Shown here in pieces: positions 17,656 to 27,208 of a stretch of 64,000 nucleotides of DNA (the first letter of the stretch is position 1; each line of letters starts with the position of its first letter). The notes under the pieces were generated by a model. It saw only the letters and a list, made by a program, of their open reading frames with translations. It was not told where the DNA came from and searched no databases. The DNA comes from Holophagae bacterium (GTDB taxonomy: Bacteria > Acidobacteriota > Holophagae > Acanthopleuribacterales > Acanthopleuribacteraceae), in the NCBI GenBank assembly GCA_029263455.1, contig JAJCXM010000034.1, positions 124,001 to 188,000 of the forward strand. The letters run 5' to 3'. The translations under genes were made by a program, and so were the position numbers.

Positions 17656-20600
17656 ATGCTAAGACTTAAATCACTGGAGTTACACGGGTTCAAGTCCTTT
17701 GCCGACAAAACTAAACTCACCTTTCCAGGTGGCATTTCATGTGTCGTCGGCCCAAACGGTTGTGGTAAATCAAACATAGCCGATGCTGTTTCCTGGGTTC
17801 TGGGTGAGCAAAGCGCAAAGAGCTTGCGTGGCGACAAGATGGAAGATGTGATTTTCGCAGGCTCGTCTTCACGTAAGCCCTCTTCATTCGCTGATGTCAC
17901 TATGACCTGGATTCGATTAGAAGCACTTAGTAAGCAAGATGAAGATCAACTGATCATCACTAGGCGTTTACATCGTAATGGGGTTTCTGAATACCTGATG
18001 GACGGCAAGGCCTGTCGGCTAAAAGACATTCAGACAGCTTTGATGGATTTCGGCATGGGGTCAAAGGCTTATTCCATTATTGAGCAGGGCCGCATAGGTC
18101 AAATACTCAATTCCAAACCTACTGAGCGAAGAGCGATCATCGAAGAAGCGGCCGGCATCATGAAATACAAAATAAGACGCCGCGAATCAGAACTGAAATT
18201 ACGTTCTGCCGAAGACAACCTGACGCGTATCAATGACATCATTAACGAAATCCAAAAACAACGCTCCCACCTAAACCGCCAAGTCGGGAAAGCGCGCAGG
18301 TACAAACACTTAAAAGATGAAATCAGAGAACTTGATTATCAGCTTCTAAACTTCGAACTAGTTCGCTATCACGATGAATTGAGACAACTTGCGAAAGCCT
18401 ACCAACAGGCAGACAAACGAGAAATCACACACAATGCAGAACTAGGAAAACAGGACGCTGCAATTACCCAACTTCGTCAACGCCTGATTCAAGAAGAGCA
18501 ATCCCTGCGCGCCATGGAGTCGGCCTATAACCAGATCATCAACCAGATCAATCTATTTGAAGAACGCATTAAGTTTAATCAAGCCAAAGCAGCGGAGCGT
18601 CAGCAACAGTTAACGGCCTACGCCAGTGAACGTGTTGCCTATCAAGAAGAGAACAACCGCATCAATGAAAAGATGGCACTGCTGCAAGTGGATCTTCAGA
18701 ATCACGAAAACAAGCACAAGCAGGGTCAATCTCAATTGGGCGAAGTGCAAACAAGTTACAAAACCGCGAAACAAGGGCTCGACCAGGCCGTGCTTTCATT
18801 AGACGGTGTCGCAAAAACGATCAGACAATTAGCCGATGCCAACGCAAACTTGAACGCGGAACGCAATCAATTAGACTTACGCGTACAGCAATTACAGCAG
18901 CAGTCGACCGACATGAACGCACAGTTGCATTCGTTGAAAGAAGAGCAATCCAGCTTGGATCAACATCGAATTCAACAGCAGCAGAATAATCTAGAAAAAG
19001 ATGATGATCTCAGCGAACAAGTTAAACAACTGCAAGAGCTGGAAGCCCAACTACCTCAAGTCACAGAACAAAAAAGAAGCGCACAGGAGCAGCTCCAACA
19101 ACACGAAAGGAAATGCCAATCCCTAAAAGACCGGATTGAACATTTACAGGCGATCCTTGATTCACGTCGCGACATTGCCGACGATCTCAAACAAATCCTA
19201 AATAGATGCCGACAGCCCGTCACCCTTCTACGCGACCTCGTTGACTCTACGCATACCTATGACGCTGCCCTTGAAAGGGCTCTAGAGGGACTTTTAGACA
19301 GCTTTGTGGTGAAGACGGACGAAGAGGCAACGGTTATTCAAGAGGCAGCACAAGGACGACCTTATCAATGGATTGATTTGCGCCAATACCCGACCGCCAC
19401 GGCCAAGCAGAACACACCAGCCAACACCATCGCAGCAGCCGATCTATTATCAGTCGATGACAAACTAGCGGCACACTTGCGTCCGCTACTGGCAGACGTA
19501 TATGTCTGTTTGGGCAAGCAGTCAGAGTCCCAAACTTTGTGGCTCGAGCATCCCGGCTTAAGATTCATTTCCGAAGATGGTTTGATTCAATGGCGATCTA
19601 GTCTCACCCAGATCAAAGGCAACAAAAAGACGCTGGGTTTCCTCAGCCTAAAAGGCGAACTGCAACAGGCCAACAAAGATTTGAAGGGCCTCTTGAAGCA
19701 GCAAGGGCCTTTAGTTGAGCATCAGACAAAGGCACAGCTAGCTTTAGATCAACTTCAAAACGATCTCGACAAGCTAAGGCGCCAGCGCCACCAAATGGAG
19801 AAAGAGCAACTGGTAGCTCGCCAAAAACTCGACCATTTGCTTTCCGTAAAGGCACGACTCGACGCCCGCGTCATCGCCGACCAAAAACACGAGCAAGCAA
19901 TTAAGCAACAAAATGATCAATGCAGAGCCAGAATCATCGAACTTGAAGGCCAAATCAAAAATCAGCATGCTGAGTTGAAGGAGTTGGAGCTTAAGTATCA
20001 AGATGGTCAGCAGCGACTTGAGGGTGATCGCGAAAAACATCAAAGATTGCACGCCGAGCTAGCAACCGTTGAGGCCCAACAACAGGCACTGGAATCAGCC
20101 ACAAAGCGCATAAAGTCTGAATTAGAACACTTACAACTATCACATACACAACTAGATGCACGCATGTTGCGCGGTGAGCAGCAAAAAGCTAGTTGGGAAA
20201 GCGATATTCAAAACGCACTGCGGTCCAGTGATGAGTTAAGCGTGCAAATCAAGAATGCCATCAATACAAAATCCGAATCGCACGAACGTCTAAAGAACCA
20301 AGAACAATTGCTTGCGGAACTGCAGACACAGGCATCTGGCATGGAGAACTCGCGTAAAGCAATGCTGCAAATTCGCGACGATGTGCGTGCTGAACAGGGT
20401 CGTTTTGAACTGGAAACGGCGCGTGTTTCTAGTAAAGTCGCCCATCTGGAAGAAAAGTTTCTGTCCAATAAGGGACAGGCATTTGCCCGTAATGAGGTAC
20501 AAACAGAAGATCTCATCGACGCCGATCAGTTCTCGCAAAAGAAACAGGTCGTAGATGAACTCAATCGTAAACTTCAAGCACTAGGTACGGTAAACCTGTT

Positions 20601-21174
20601 GGCCATTGAAGAGTTTGAAGAGATTGAGACTCGCTATACGTTCTTAGTGGAACAGCAGAAAGACCTAATCGACTCCATCGCCGAGATACGGTCGGCAATT
20701 CATAAACTCAATCGCATTTCAATCGACAAATTCAAATCAGCCTTTGAGGTTATAAACACTCAGTTTTCCAAGATATTCGTCGACTTGTTTGGGGGTGGTG
20801 AAGCCAGACTAGAACTGCTCGACGATAGCGACGTTTTGGAATCCGGCATTGACATGTTGGTTCGACCCCCGGGCAAGAAGCTGCAAAACGCCCTACTTAT
20901 GTCCGGCGGCGAAAAGGCTTTAACGGCCATTGCGCTGCTGCTGGCGGTTTTTCAATACCGCCCTTCTCCTTTCTGTCTATTGGATGAAGTTGATGCCCCG
21001 CTTGATGATGCCAACGTAAATCGCTTCATCAACAAGATAGAAGAGCTCAAAGGTGACACACAATTCATCGTGATCACACACCAGAAATCGACCATGACGG
21101 CGGCCTCCTCACTCTTCGGCGTAACCATGGAAAACAGCGGTTGCTCCAAGCTCGTTTCTGTCAAGTTTGACTGA
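17656..21174 (+). CDS. smc: chromosome segregation ATPase Smc
   Basis: This 1172-residue protein has the full SMC plan. The N-terminal head carries Walker A GPNGCGKS (32-39). Two long coiled coils, very rich in Gln, Glu and Lys, flank a hinge at about 510-640 (AALERALEGLLDSFVVKT). The C-terminal head has the ABC signature LMSGGEKAL (about 1081-1089) and Walker B FCLLDEVDAPLDD. It dimerises, traps DNA loops and compacts the chromosome, usually with ScpA/ScpB, which are not in this window. I chose the ATG at 17656 because MLRLKSLELHGFKSF is the family N-terminus; the longer frame runs into pyrR. A tandem pair of unknown genes follows. Confidence 0.95.
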   Translation: MLRLKSLELHGFKSFADKTKLTFPGGISCVVGPNGCGKSNIADAVSWVLGEQSAKSLRGDKMEDVIFAGSSSRKPSSFADVTMTWIRLEALSKQDEDQLIITRRLHRNGVSEYLMDGKACRLKDIQTALMDFGMGSKAYSIIEQGRIGQILNSKPTERRAIIEEAAGIMKYKIRRRESELKLRSAEDNLTRINDIINEIQKQRSHLNRQVGKARRYKHLKDEIRELDYQLLNFELVRYHDELRQLAKAYQQADKREITHNAELGKQDAAITQLRQRLIQEEQSLRAMESAYNQIINQINLFEERIKFNQAKAAERQQQLTAYASERVAYQEENNRINEKMALLQVDLQNHENKHKQGQSQLGEVQTSYKTAKQGLDQAVLSLDGVAKTIRQLADANANLNAERNQLDLRVQQLQQQSTDMNAQLHSLKEEQSSLDQHRIQQQQNNLEKDDDLSEQVKQLQELEAQLPQVTEQKRSAQEQLQQHERKCQSLKDRIEHLQAILDSRRDIADDLKQILNRCRQPVTLLRDLVDSTHTYDAALERALEGLLDSFVVKTDEEATVIQEAAQGRPYQWIDLRQYPTATAKQNTPANTIAAADLLSVDDKLAAHLRPLLADVYVCLGKQSESQTLWLEHPGLRFISEDGLIQWRSSLTQIKGNKKTLGFLSLKGELQQANKDLKGLLKQQGPLVEHQTKAQLALDQLQNDLDKLRRQRHQMEKEQLVARQKLDHLLSVKARLDARVIADQKHEQAIKQQNDQCRARIIELEGQIKNQHAELKELELKYQDGQQRLEGDREKHQRLHAELATVEAQQQALESATKRIKSELEHLQLSHTQLDARMLRGEQQKASWESDIQNALRSSDELSVQIKNAINTKSESHERLKNQEQLLAELQTQASGMENSRKAMLQIRDDVRAEQGRFELETARVSSKVAHLEEKFLSNKGQAFARNEVQTEDLIDADQFSQKKQVVDELNRKLQALGTVNLLAIEEFEEIETRYTFLVEQQKDLIDSIAEIRSAIHKLNRISIDKFKSAFEVINTQFSKIFVDLFGGGEARLELLDDSDVLESGIDMLVRPPGKKLQNALLMSGGEKALTAIALLLAVFQYRPSPFCLLDEVDAPLDDANVNRFINKIEELKGDTQFIVITHQKSTMTAASSLFGVTMENSGCSKLVSVKFD

Positions 21175-21286
21175 TGTCGGGTAAAAACGGTTTTCACATA
21201 AACAACGTTTTTGTAGCAACGATAGATCCATTTCTTATCCTGTGAATGTCCCTTAAAGCCACGTAAAAACATGTAAAAGTAAGTCC

Positions 21287-21315
21287 TTGTCTTGCATAGA
21301 TTAAACGTGTAAAGT
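21287..21315 (+). promoter_or_regulatory. possible promoter of the tandem HTH-like genes
   Basis: TTGTCT (21287-21292), a 17-base spacer and TAAAGT (21310-21315), each four of six to consensus. It lies 22 bases before the first gene. The 163-base gap after smc also holds a weak AAAAACG/CGTTTTT hairpin, so the pair is probably a separate unit. Confidence 0.35.
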
Positions 21316-21337
21316 TAAAAAAAACGCGAGGCTGAAG

Positions 21338-21901
21338 ATGGCATCAGGAAATCGGACTAAAGATGAAAAAACACCAATAGACGTACCCAAAATTTTCGAT
21401 AAAGACGAAATGAGTCTTAAAAGTATCGATCCCAACATATCGTCTGATGAGCTTCTCAACACCGAAGGTGTTTACTATTTGAAGGATGTTGCCAAGCTAT
21501 TAGAAATCGCGCCCCACGATCTCAAACGCAGAGCACATACGTTTGAAGACAAAGGACGCGATCCCTGGGAAATCATGGGTGTCAGGAAGACTTGGTCTCA
21601 TTGGATCATTCGTATGACCCGTTTCTCGCCCTACTTTAGAAAGTTCATGCTGCCGCGGCTCAACGCAGTTGAATCCAAATGGGACTCCAACGAAATGCTT
21701 GCTCAAAAAGGGATCTTTTATTTGAGTGAAGTATGCGAAAAGTTGCCGCTAACGCCCCATCACATTAAGTACCAAGTTCGACGCAACAAGAAATCGCGTG
21801 AGCAGTTTGGCGTATGGAAGGATATCGAGTACAAAACCTACTTGGTAGACATGGAGGTTTTTTCGAAGTGGATCGAAAAGATCTGGAACGAAGAAGCTTA
21901 G
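21338..21901 (+). CDS. two-repeat HTH-like protein, first of tandem pair, unknown family
   Basis: This 187-residue protein contains two copies of a repeat of about 65 residues, at roughly 37-101 and 117-181. The shared pattern is E-[LM]-L-x(3)-G-[VI]-[YF]-Y-L-x-[DE]-V-x(3)-L-x(2)-[AT]-P-H-x-[LI]-K, then G-V-x-K and [WY]-[IL]-[IV]-[RD]-M-x(2)-F-S. The segment YLKDVAKLLEIAPHDLKRRA looks like the helix-turn-helix of MerR/AlpA-type domains. I infer a DNA- or RNA-binding protein with two winged-helix-like units; no family name is recognised. GAGG lies seven bases before the ATG. The next gene is a diverged copy with the same two-repeat plan. Confidence 0.8.
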   Translation: MASGNRTKDEKTPIDVPKIFDKDEMSLKSIDPNISSDELLNTEGVYYLKDVAKLLEIAPHDLKRRAHTFEDKGRDPWEIMGVRKTWSHWIIRMTRFSPYFRKFMLPRLNAVESKWDSNEMLAQKGIFYLSEVCEKLPLTPHHIKYQVRRNKKSREQFGVWKDIEYKTYLVDMEVFSKWIEKIWNEEA

Positions 21902-21928
21902 TCGCCGATGCAAGGAGATGTGAACAGC

Positions 21929-22462
21929 ATGGTAAAGAAAAAAATCTTTGAACCCATCGAGATGGAACTCAAGGACGTAAGCAGTGAGATATTACCTGAG
22001 GAGCTCTTAAAGCAGGACGGTATTTATTTAATGAATCCGGTCGCCAAGAAGCTTGGCATCGACTCAGCCGACCTACGTAAGAAAGCCAAAGACATGCTTG
22101 CTCAGGGTCGGTCTCCCTGGACAGAAATGGGTGTCCGCAAAACCTTGAGCGTTTGGATCATTCGCATGAAGACGTTCGCCCCTTACTTCGAATCTGATAA
22201 GTACTTCAAGATTCTGAGGGTAAACCCAAAGTGGGACGGCAACGAACTACTCACAAAAAAAGGCCTCTTCTATTTGACCGATGTTTGCCGCAAGATACCT
22301 TTCACTCCTCATCAATTTCGTCACCAAGTAAGACAGAATCCCAATTCACGTACGGAATATGGCGTATGGTGGGACGACGACTTGAAACATTACCTGGTCA
22401 ACATGGATGTCTTTTCTAAGTGGGTTATTGACTTGTGGATTAACCGTCGAAAGGGCTTCTAA
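21929..22462 (+). CDS. two-repeat HTH-like protein, second of tandem pair, unknown family
   Basis: This 177-residue paralogue of the preceding gene has the same two-repeat layout (about 23-87 and 103-167). Both share MGVRKT, WIIRM, GV(W), VFSKW and the first-repeat ending F-x-P-Y-F. The first repeat's HTH is changed (IYLMNPVAKKLGIDSADLRK), the second kept (FYLTDVCRKIPFTPHQFRHQ). I chose ATG 21929 because AAGGAG lies 11 bases upstream; the in-frame ATG at 21908 has no such site, and a GTG at 21920 sits too close. The gene follows the first by 27 bases. Retention of both copies argues for a heterodimer or divided roles, but this is inference. Confidence 0.78.
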   Translation: MVKKKIFEPIEMELKDVSSEILPEELLKQDGIYLMNPVAKKLGIDSADLRKKAKDMLAQGRSPWTEMGVRKTLSVWIIRMKTFAPYFESDKYFKILRVNPKWDGNELLTKKGLFYLTDVCRKIPFTPHQFRHQVRQNPNSRTEYGVWWDDDLKHYLVNMDVFSKWVIDLWINRRKGF

Positions 22463-22506
22463 ACGGCACTAGCCAATACCGCCTCAACCATATAATTTAG
22501 AGTCTG

Positions 22507-23838
22507 TTAACGAAAAATCGGCACCCCTGGCATCAATGACTGGTACGCAAAATAGTAGGCCAAATGAGACGGCACCAGTTTTAGCGGCGCCCCGTTCGCG
22601 CCTACTGGTTGCGATCGACTAAATGCTATTCCGTTTCGATCTGGATCGACGATTAAGAGCTCACCTTCCCTGTCTTCTAATTGGTTTTCAGCCAGGAAAT
22701 AGCCACGAACTGTAATAGGTACACCATCAGTTACGATCAAGATACGCTGGCCATCTAACTCATCTACTAAAAGCGGATTTTGGATTAACCTTTTAAGCGC
22801 GTAGGCTTTCGAGGCCTTAGCCAAACGGACAATCCAAAGTACGTCCTTCTTTTTCATTCCGGCATCGTCCGTTGCATTCCAAACAGGATACATAAGCTTT
22901 GGGCTGGAGAAATAGGCCTTATACGCGGCGCCCGGTTCGTAACGTCGTTCATACCCTGTTTCCATGTCGAGAACTTGACTGTCCGGGTACGTTTTGAGCC
23001 AGTCTGCCCAGGTTGTAAACAGCAATGGCATCACTTTGAGTCGGATATCACGGCCCTGCAATTTTCCAAAAACGGGTTCACCGCTGAATTGATTCCACAA
23101 GGTTTCGGTTTGGTGATCGTACATGAGTTTATTTGAGCGATATAGGAGGCCTGAGGTAGAAAAAGTATAGATTCCGGAGCCCGTGCTCCCCTCATAGGCA
23201 ATGGCAGCTCGACATAGAGTGCAATAGGCGATCGATACGGGCGTCTCTGCCACCACGTCATTAACCATTTCATGCCAATCCATAATGCGCTGGGGATAGG
23301 CACGAGCCACGCCGTTGATCACCAAGCCAAAGACCCTTTCGTCGTCCAACAAGTAGTCTGCGGTCGACGCTGAGATGAACTTAGGCATCATGAGCGCTGG
23401 AATCCCGTCTTTGGCAACACCGCCCCATACGATTTCTTCGAGACGGATACTCGACGGATAATCATTAGCAAAAAAACGAGCAAGATGGGGGTCAATGGCC
23501 GACATGAGAGTGGCTCGCAGTTGTCGATAGCCGTCGTGAGTTGGATAGGGATGCGAACCAATGAAGCCTATCCATTCCAGGTAGGATTCCCATTTTTCGC
23601 CGGTCAGAGACTGCAGACATGAAAGCACATACGGCTTAGAATCTGGACAAAACAGCAGAAGCTCGACTAATGCTGGCACATAGCGCAAATCGTCAGATCG
23701 GCTGATCGTTCTAACTGTTCTCTTTACCTGAGCCACATCAGATCGATCACAAAGTGCGAGAATCTGTTTTTCGTCAATATCTGTGCCTGAATAAGCCCAC
23801 AAATTTATGACAAAAGTTAGCAGCAAGAACGTCCGCAT
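22507..23838 (-). CDS. secreted DUF3179 domain protein
   Basis: This 443-residue protein starts with a signal peptide (MRTFLLLTFVINLWAYS). The C-terminal two thirds match DUF3179: VFGLVINGVARAYPQRIMDW, then ETPVSIAYCTLCRAAIAYEG with two conserved Cys, and a later WNQFSGEPV block. The N-terminal part (about 20-130) looks like a short helical, HEAT-like region. DUF3179 proteins are extracytoplasmic and of unknown biochemical role. It lies 75 bases after the subtilase on the same strand, so both may be exported together. It converges on the tandem HTH-like genes. Confidence 0.85.
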   Translation of the reverse strand: MRTFLLLTFVINLWAYSGTDIDEKQILALCDRSDVAQVKRTVRTISRSDDLRYVPALVELLLFCPDSKPYVLSCLQSLTGEKWESYLEWIGFIGSHPYPTHDGYRQLRATLMSAIDPHLARFFANDYPSSIRLEEIVWGGVAKDGIPALMMPKFISASTADYLLDDERVFGLVINGVARAYPQRIMDWHEMVNDVVAETPVSIAYCTLCRAAIAYEGSTGSGIYTFSTSGLLYRSNKLMYDHQTETLWNQFSGEPVFGKLQGRDIRLKVMPLLFTTWADWLKTYPDSQVLDMETGYERRYEPGAAYKAYFSSPKLMYPVWNATDDAGMKKKDVLWIVRLAKASKAYALKRLIQNPLLVDELDGQRILIVTDGVPITVRGYFLAENQLEDREGELLIVDPDRNGIAFSRSQPVGANGAPLKLVPSHLAYYFAYQSLMPGVPIFR

Positions 23839-23913
23839 CCAGACTCCCTAATTCACTAGACAGTCATGCGCCGTAGAAGCATTCCAATTATTCAGTCAGG
23901 AGTGCCGGCCGAC

Positions 23914-26900
23914 CTATAGGCAGTCAACCATATCTGTCACCGAAATTGGGTTTGGCCAAAACTGAATTTGACTAAGTAGAGGCAAACACGTTGGTTCTTG
24001 TTTTGCCAGCACGCGGAAATCATCAACCGCGGCCTCCACGAGTGAAGACGAGCCAGAATCTTCTGCAACGAAGCGAACTTGTACGCTTGCATTAGGTACC
24101 AAGAAATCGGAAACCAAGAATCGATGTTTCAGCCATGATCCATTGGTACCAATGCCCGTGGGACCAATGGTCTCTACGTTCGTCCAGTCTGTGCCGTTAT
24201 TGGTGATATCGACTCGAAAAGTATCGTCGACAGCACTGCCAAATTTATTGGCAAACCAACGCCAATACTCGATTTCCGCATCGGGTTCGACGCTTAGGTC
24301 AAACACCGGTGAAATCAAGGTTGTTTTTCCACCCGAAACATCGTTTTCACTATTTGAGGACGGATCATTGCTTTGGCCAGTCACGAAAGCTCTAGTTCCA
24401 ACACCATCGGTATGGTCCAGTTCAGTTTGCAGTACCGTGCTAACAGGGTCAACTCGTGTCCATAGCCCCGCAGAAGCGGTGTCGTCACCTGCCCCGGCGG
24501 TCCAGCCCATATTGGACTCGAAATCGTCAGCAAAGATCTCTTCATCTTCCGTCACTTCGATGGCAAACAAAGAGGTTGGTGCTAGTTCTGGATAGGTTTG
24601 ACCTTGAACGGAAATATAAAATTCAGGCTGATAACCAATAGACATTGCCGGAATTTCGACGCTGTAAACATCACCACCCATGGCCGTCATTGGTAAGTTG
24701 ACGAATGCGCCTCCCATAATGCGAAAATGCAGGGTCGGCGTTCCAGAGAGTGTGCCAGTTCCTTCGGTCACATGGACCTGAATGGGGGTTGTCACTCCTT
24801 CAGCAATGGAAAGAGGGAATTCGGACGCAGGTGTCACATAAAAAGCTGGCAATGCTGCTTCAACAGGATGAGCGACTAACGCATAATCCACATCAACGAC
24901 GCCGTCCGACTCCGAGCGGTTATCAACCACGATATTGGCGGCAATCACTTCGACAATCCAGGTGCCTGGCGTTGGATTTTCAATCCAAACATTTTCAACT
25001 GTATCCAGAGTGTTGGCAACGCCGCCCGCCCTCGAAAAATTACCATCGGTGAGCCCGACATTGCCCCAATATATTTCGCCGCTCGGAGAGGTCACACGAA
25101 GATTAAGGTCGTTTATGGTGTGTAACGTTGCTGCTGGATTACCAGCCGGGTCCAAGAAAGTCATCGTCACGCGCAACTCGGGCTGTGAAGGCGAAACGGT
25201 CAAGGCGTAAACATTCTTTTCCAGGTTTTGTAGAACATCGGTCTCATCGACGATAAAGAAGTCGTCTCGATTATCGTAAAGTCGCTGCAGATCGCCACGG
25301 CCCCAACCTTGTTGGAAACGGCTCATGTCATCCGCTGCCCCTACAAATTCGTATTGCCATGCCGTGTTTATCATCATGGCCTTACCCGTGGTTAGGTGCG
25401 GTCGATTATCGAAGACAGTGGATCCGGGTGTGGCGTTACCGAAAATGCCGTCCGACCACATCTGGAAAAAGAGTCCATGCAAGCCACATGTGATTGGGGT
25501 CGCGCCACTGGTGCCGCCAAAATTACCGTAAGAGGTGGTGCTGCCGGTGGTTACGGTTAGTGTCGAATCATAAAAATGGCTTAAGTCTGGTTTGATTCTG
25601 CCGTCTGGAGCCGGACCAATGCTCGCCCCTCCGTCGTCCCAACTATCGTCGTCAGGTGTAAGTGTGTTGTGGTGGTCAAAGCCGCCTACAGACACCATGT
25701 TCTTCGCCCATGCCTGAGGCCTGGAGTCGCGCGTGCCCGAGTTACTTTGGCTTTGGCAGTGGAGTAAGTCGAAATCAAAGAGCATGGTATCTGAATCAGC
25801 AGATAGATTTGTATAGTTGGTTACACGCGGGGAACCCACGCTAGAGGTTTGAAACACGGCTTCGTAAGGAGCGGTTAGCAATTCGCCGGTTAAGTCGTAA
25901 CGTGACATGCCAGCTATCGGGACCGCCGTATATGCTGCGACAATGCCTTGCGCGTTGGGCATGAGGCCACGGGCCGCTGCATTACCCGTACCATCACCAA
26001 ATATGATTCCAGATGTCGCGGCGCCATGTGAAGCACTGCCAACGACTGTATGTTCAATCAATGGATCATGTTGGAAATCCACGTGCGTGACGTTGAACCC
26101 GGAGTCGAACACCTCCGCGCGAACGCCGGCACCGGTATATCCAGCAATGGTTTCAACATAGTTGGCGCCTGAATATTCGCGAACAATATCCATATCTTTT
26201 TCGTATTCGCCCCATGCATCTACAAACGAAACCTCATCCCAGTTAATCACTTCAATCAGTTGATTGGGCGTTAGACGGGCGGAGATCAGGTGGCGACCTG
26301 CATTGGCGGTCATCATTTCTGCGCCCAGCTGAGTGATCCTCAACGCAACATCGTCTTTTTGATCTTGATCGTGGTCAAACAGCCGTATGTTGTAGGCCAA
26401 TATTGGAAAAAGCGTCTCCGCAGTGCCGATATTATTAACAAAGTAAGGGTCCACCTTGAAGGCTGGCAAAAATGAACCAAACCAACGCACAAATGTGAGT
26501 GTGTTTAATCGGTCCGATATATTCTTCGGCATATTTACAATCAGAGCATTGGCCGGTAAATAGTCCAAAACTTCAGCACCTATCTGCGCAAGCGCCGCAC
26601 GATATTGAGGCAATGCAGGTGTGTGAAATTGAACGATAAACAAGTTCCCATCTGGGTTTGCACTGCTTAGATCTTCTACATTAACGGCATCTTTTAGAGG
26701 GTCAAAAGACAAGAGCCGTAAATGGAGATTGGTATCCGTCTGTCCTGTTTTGCGCAGGACACCACCCGAGAGGATCGCATAGTGTTCGCTACGATCCTGG
26801 CTAGCTGTCCAAGTCACCACGTGCAAATTATCGACGTTTATGACGCGCACAGCTTCAAAGGTGCCTTTGTTACTGGAAATTAGCGTCGGGCCCCATTTCA

Positions 26901-26982
26901 GATGCTGCTGTCCGTTATTGCTATGGATCGAGACTGAATTATCAGTAAACAAGAATAGACTTATGAGAAGCGGTAACGGCAT
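23914..26982 (-). CDS. secreted subtilisin-like (S8) serine protease
   Basis: This 1022-residue protein has a short signal peptide and a pro-region to about 270. The S8 catalytic domain has Asp293 in AEVFDSGFNVTH, His319 in SASHGAATSG and Ser492 in GGTSGATP. A beta-rich domain resembling a P/PPC-type domain (about 600-720), an Ig-like stretch and a jelly-roll/MAM-like domain (about 830-990, starting FADDFESNMGW) follow. All three catalytic residues are in standard context, so it should be active outside the cell on proteins. AGAGGA lies nine bases before the ATG. DUF3179 follows on the same strand. The C-terminus (WPNPISVTDMVDC) may be a lineage-specific tail. Confidence 0.88.
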   Translation of the reverse strand: MPLPLLISLFLFTDNSVSIHSNNGQQHLKWGPTLISSNKGTFEAVRVINVDNLHVVTWTASQDRSEHYAILSGGVLRKTGQTDTNLHLRLLSFDPLKDAVNVEDLSSANPDGNLFIVQFHTPALPQYRAALAQIGAEVLDYLPANALIVNMPKNISDRLNTLTFVRWFGSFLPAFKVDPYFVNNIGTAETLFPILAYNIRLFDHDQDQKDDVALRITQLGAEMMTANAGRHLISARLTPNQLIEVINWDEVSFVDAWGEYEKDMDIVREYSGANYVETIAGYTGAGVRAEVFDSGFNVTHVDFQHDPLIEHTVVGSASHGAATSGIIFGDGTGNAAARGLMPNAQGIVAAYTAVPIAGMSRYDLTGELLTAPYEAVFQTSSVGSPRVTNYTNLSADSDTMLFDFDLLHCQSQSNSGTRDSRPQAWAKNMVSVGGFDHHNTLTPDDDSWDDGGASIGPAPDGRIKPDLSHFYDSTLTVTTGSTTSYGNFGGTSGATPITCGLHGLFFQMWSDGIFGNATPGSTVFDNRPHLTTGKAMMINTAWQYEFVGAADDMSRFQQGWGRGDLQRLYDNRDDFFIVDETDVLQNLEKNVYALTVSPSQPELRVTMTFLDPAGNPAATLHTINDLNLRVTSPSGEIYWGNVGLTDGNFSRAGGVANTLDTVENVWIENPTPGTWIVEVIAANIVVDNRSESDGVVDVDYALVAHPVEAALPAFYVTPASEFPLSIAEGVTTPIQVHVTEGTGTLSGTPTLHFRIMGGAFVNLPMTAMGGDVYSVEIPAMSIGYQPEFYISVQGQTYPELAPTSLFAIEVTEDEEIFADDFESNMGWTAGAGDDTASAGLWTRVDPVSTVLQTELDHTDGVGTRAFVTGQSNDPSSNSENDVSGGKTTLISPVFDLSVEPDAEIEYWRWFANKFGSAVDDTFRVDITNNGTDWTNVETIGPTGIGTNGSWLKHRFLVSDFLVPNASVQVRFVAEDSGSSSLVEAAVDDFRVLAKQEPTCLPLLSQIQFWPNPISVTDMVDCL

Positions 26983-27208
26983 AATTTGGGTTCCTCTTTT
27001 AGCTCAGGTTTTCCAGCCAGTATAGAGAGCGCAACCCTTGGAATCAAACTTAATAGGGTGTCTTCACTTTGTAATGCCGAAATTGATGTGAGCGCTTCGT
27101 CCTTATTAAGGATGTAAATTCCCTATTTGGGGAGGCCGATAGGCCCAAAACGAGCCATAGCGGCTGGCATCGTCTTTGCCTTAAAGGACACAAACAAGGA
27201 GGTACTTT

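Noticed and set aside
27140-27200. GGCC-rich hairpins before the acidic-protein gene, considered as a riboswitch
   Set aside because: Short stems (GGCC-GATA-GGCC and AGCC/GGCT) occur, but the conserved cores of c-di-GMP, glycine or other riboswitches could not be matched.
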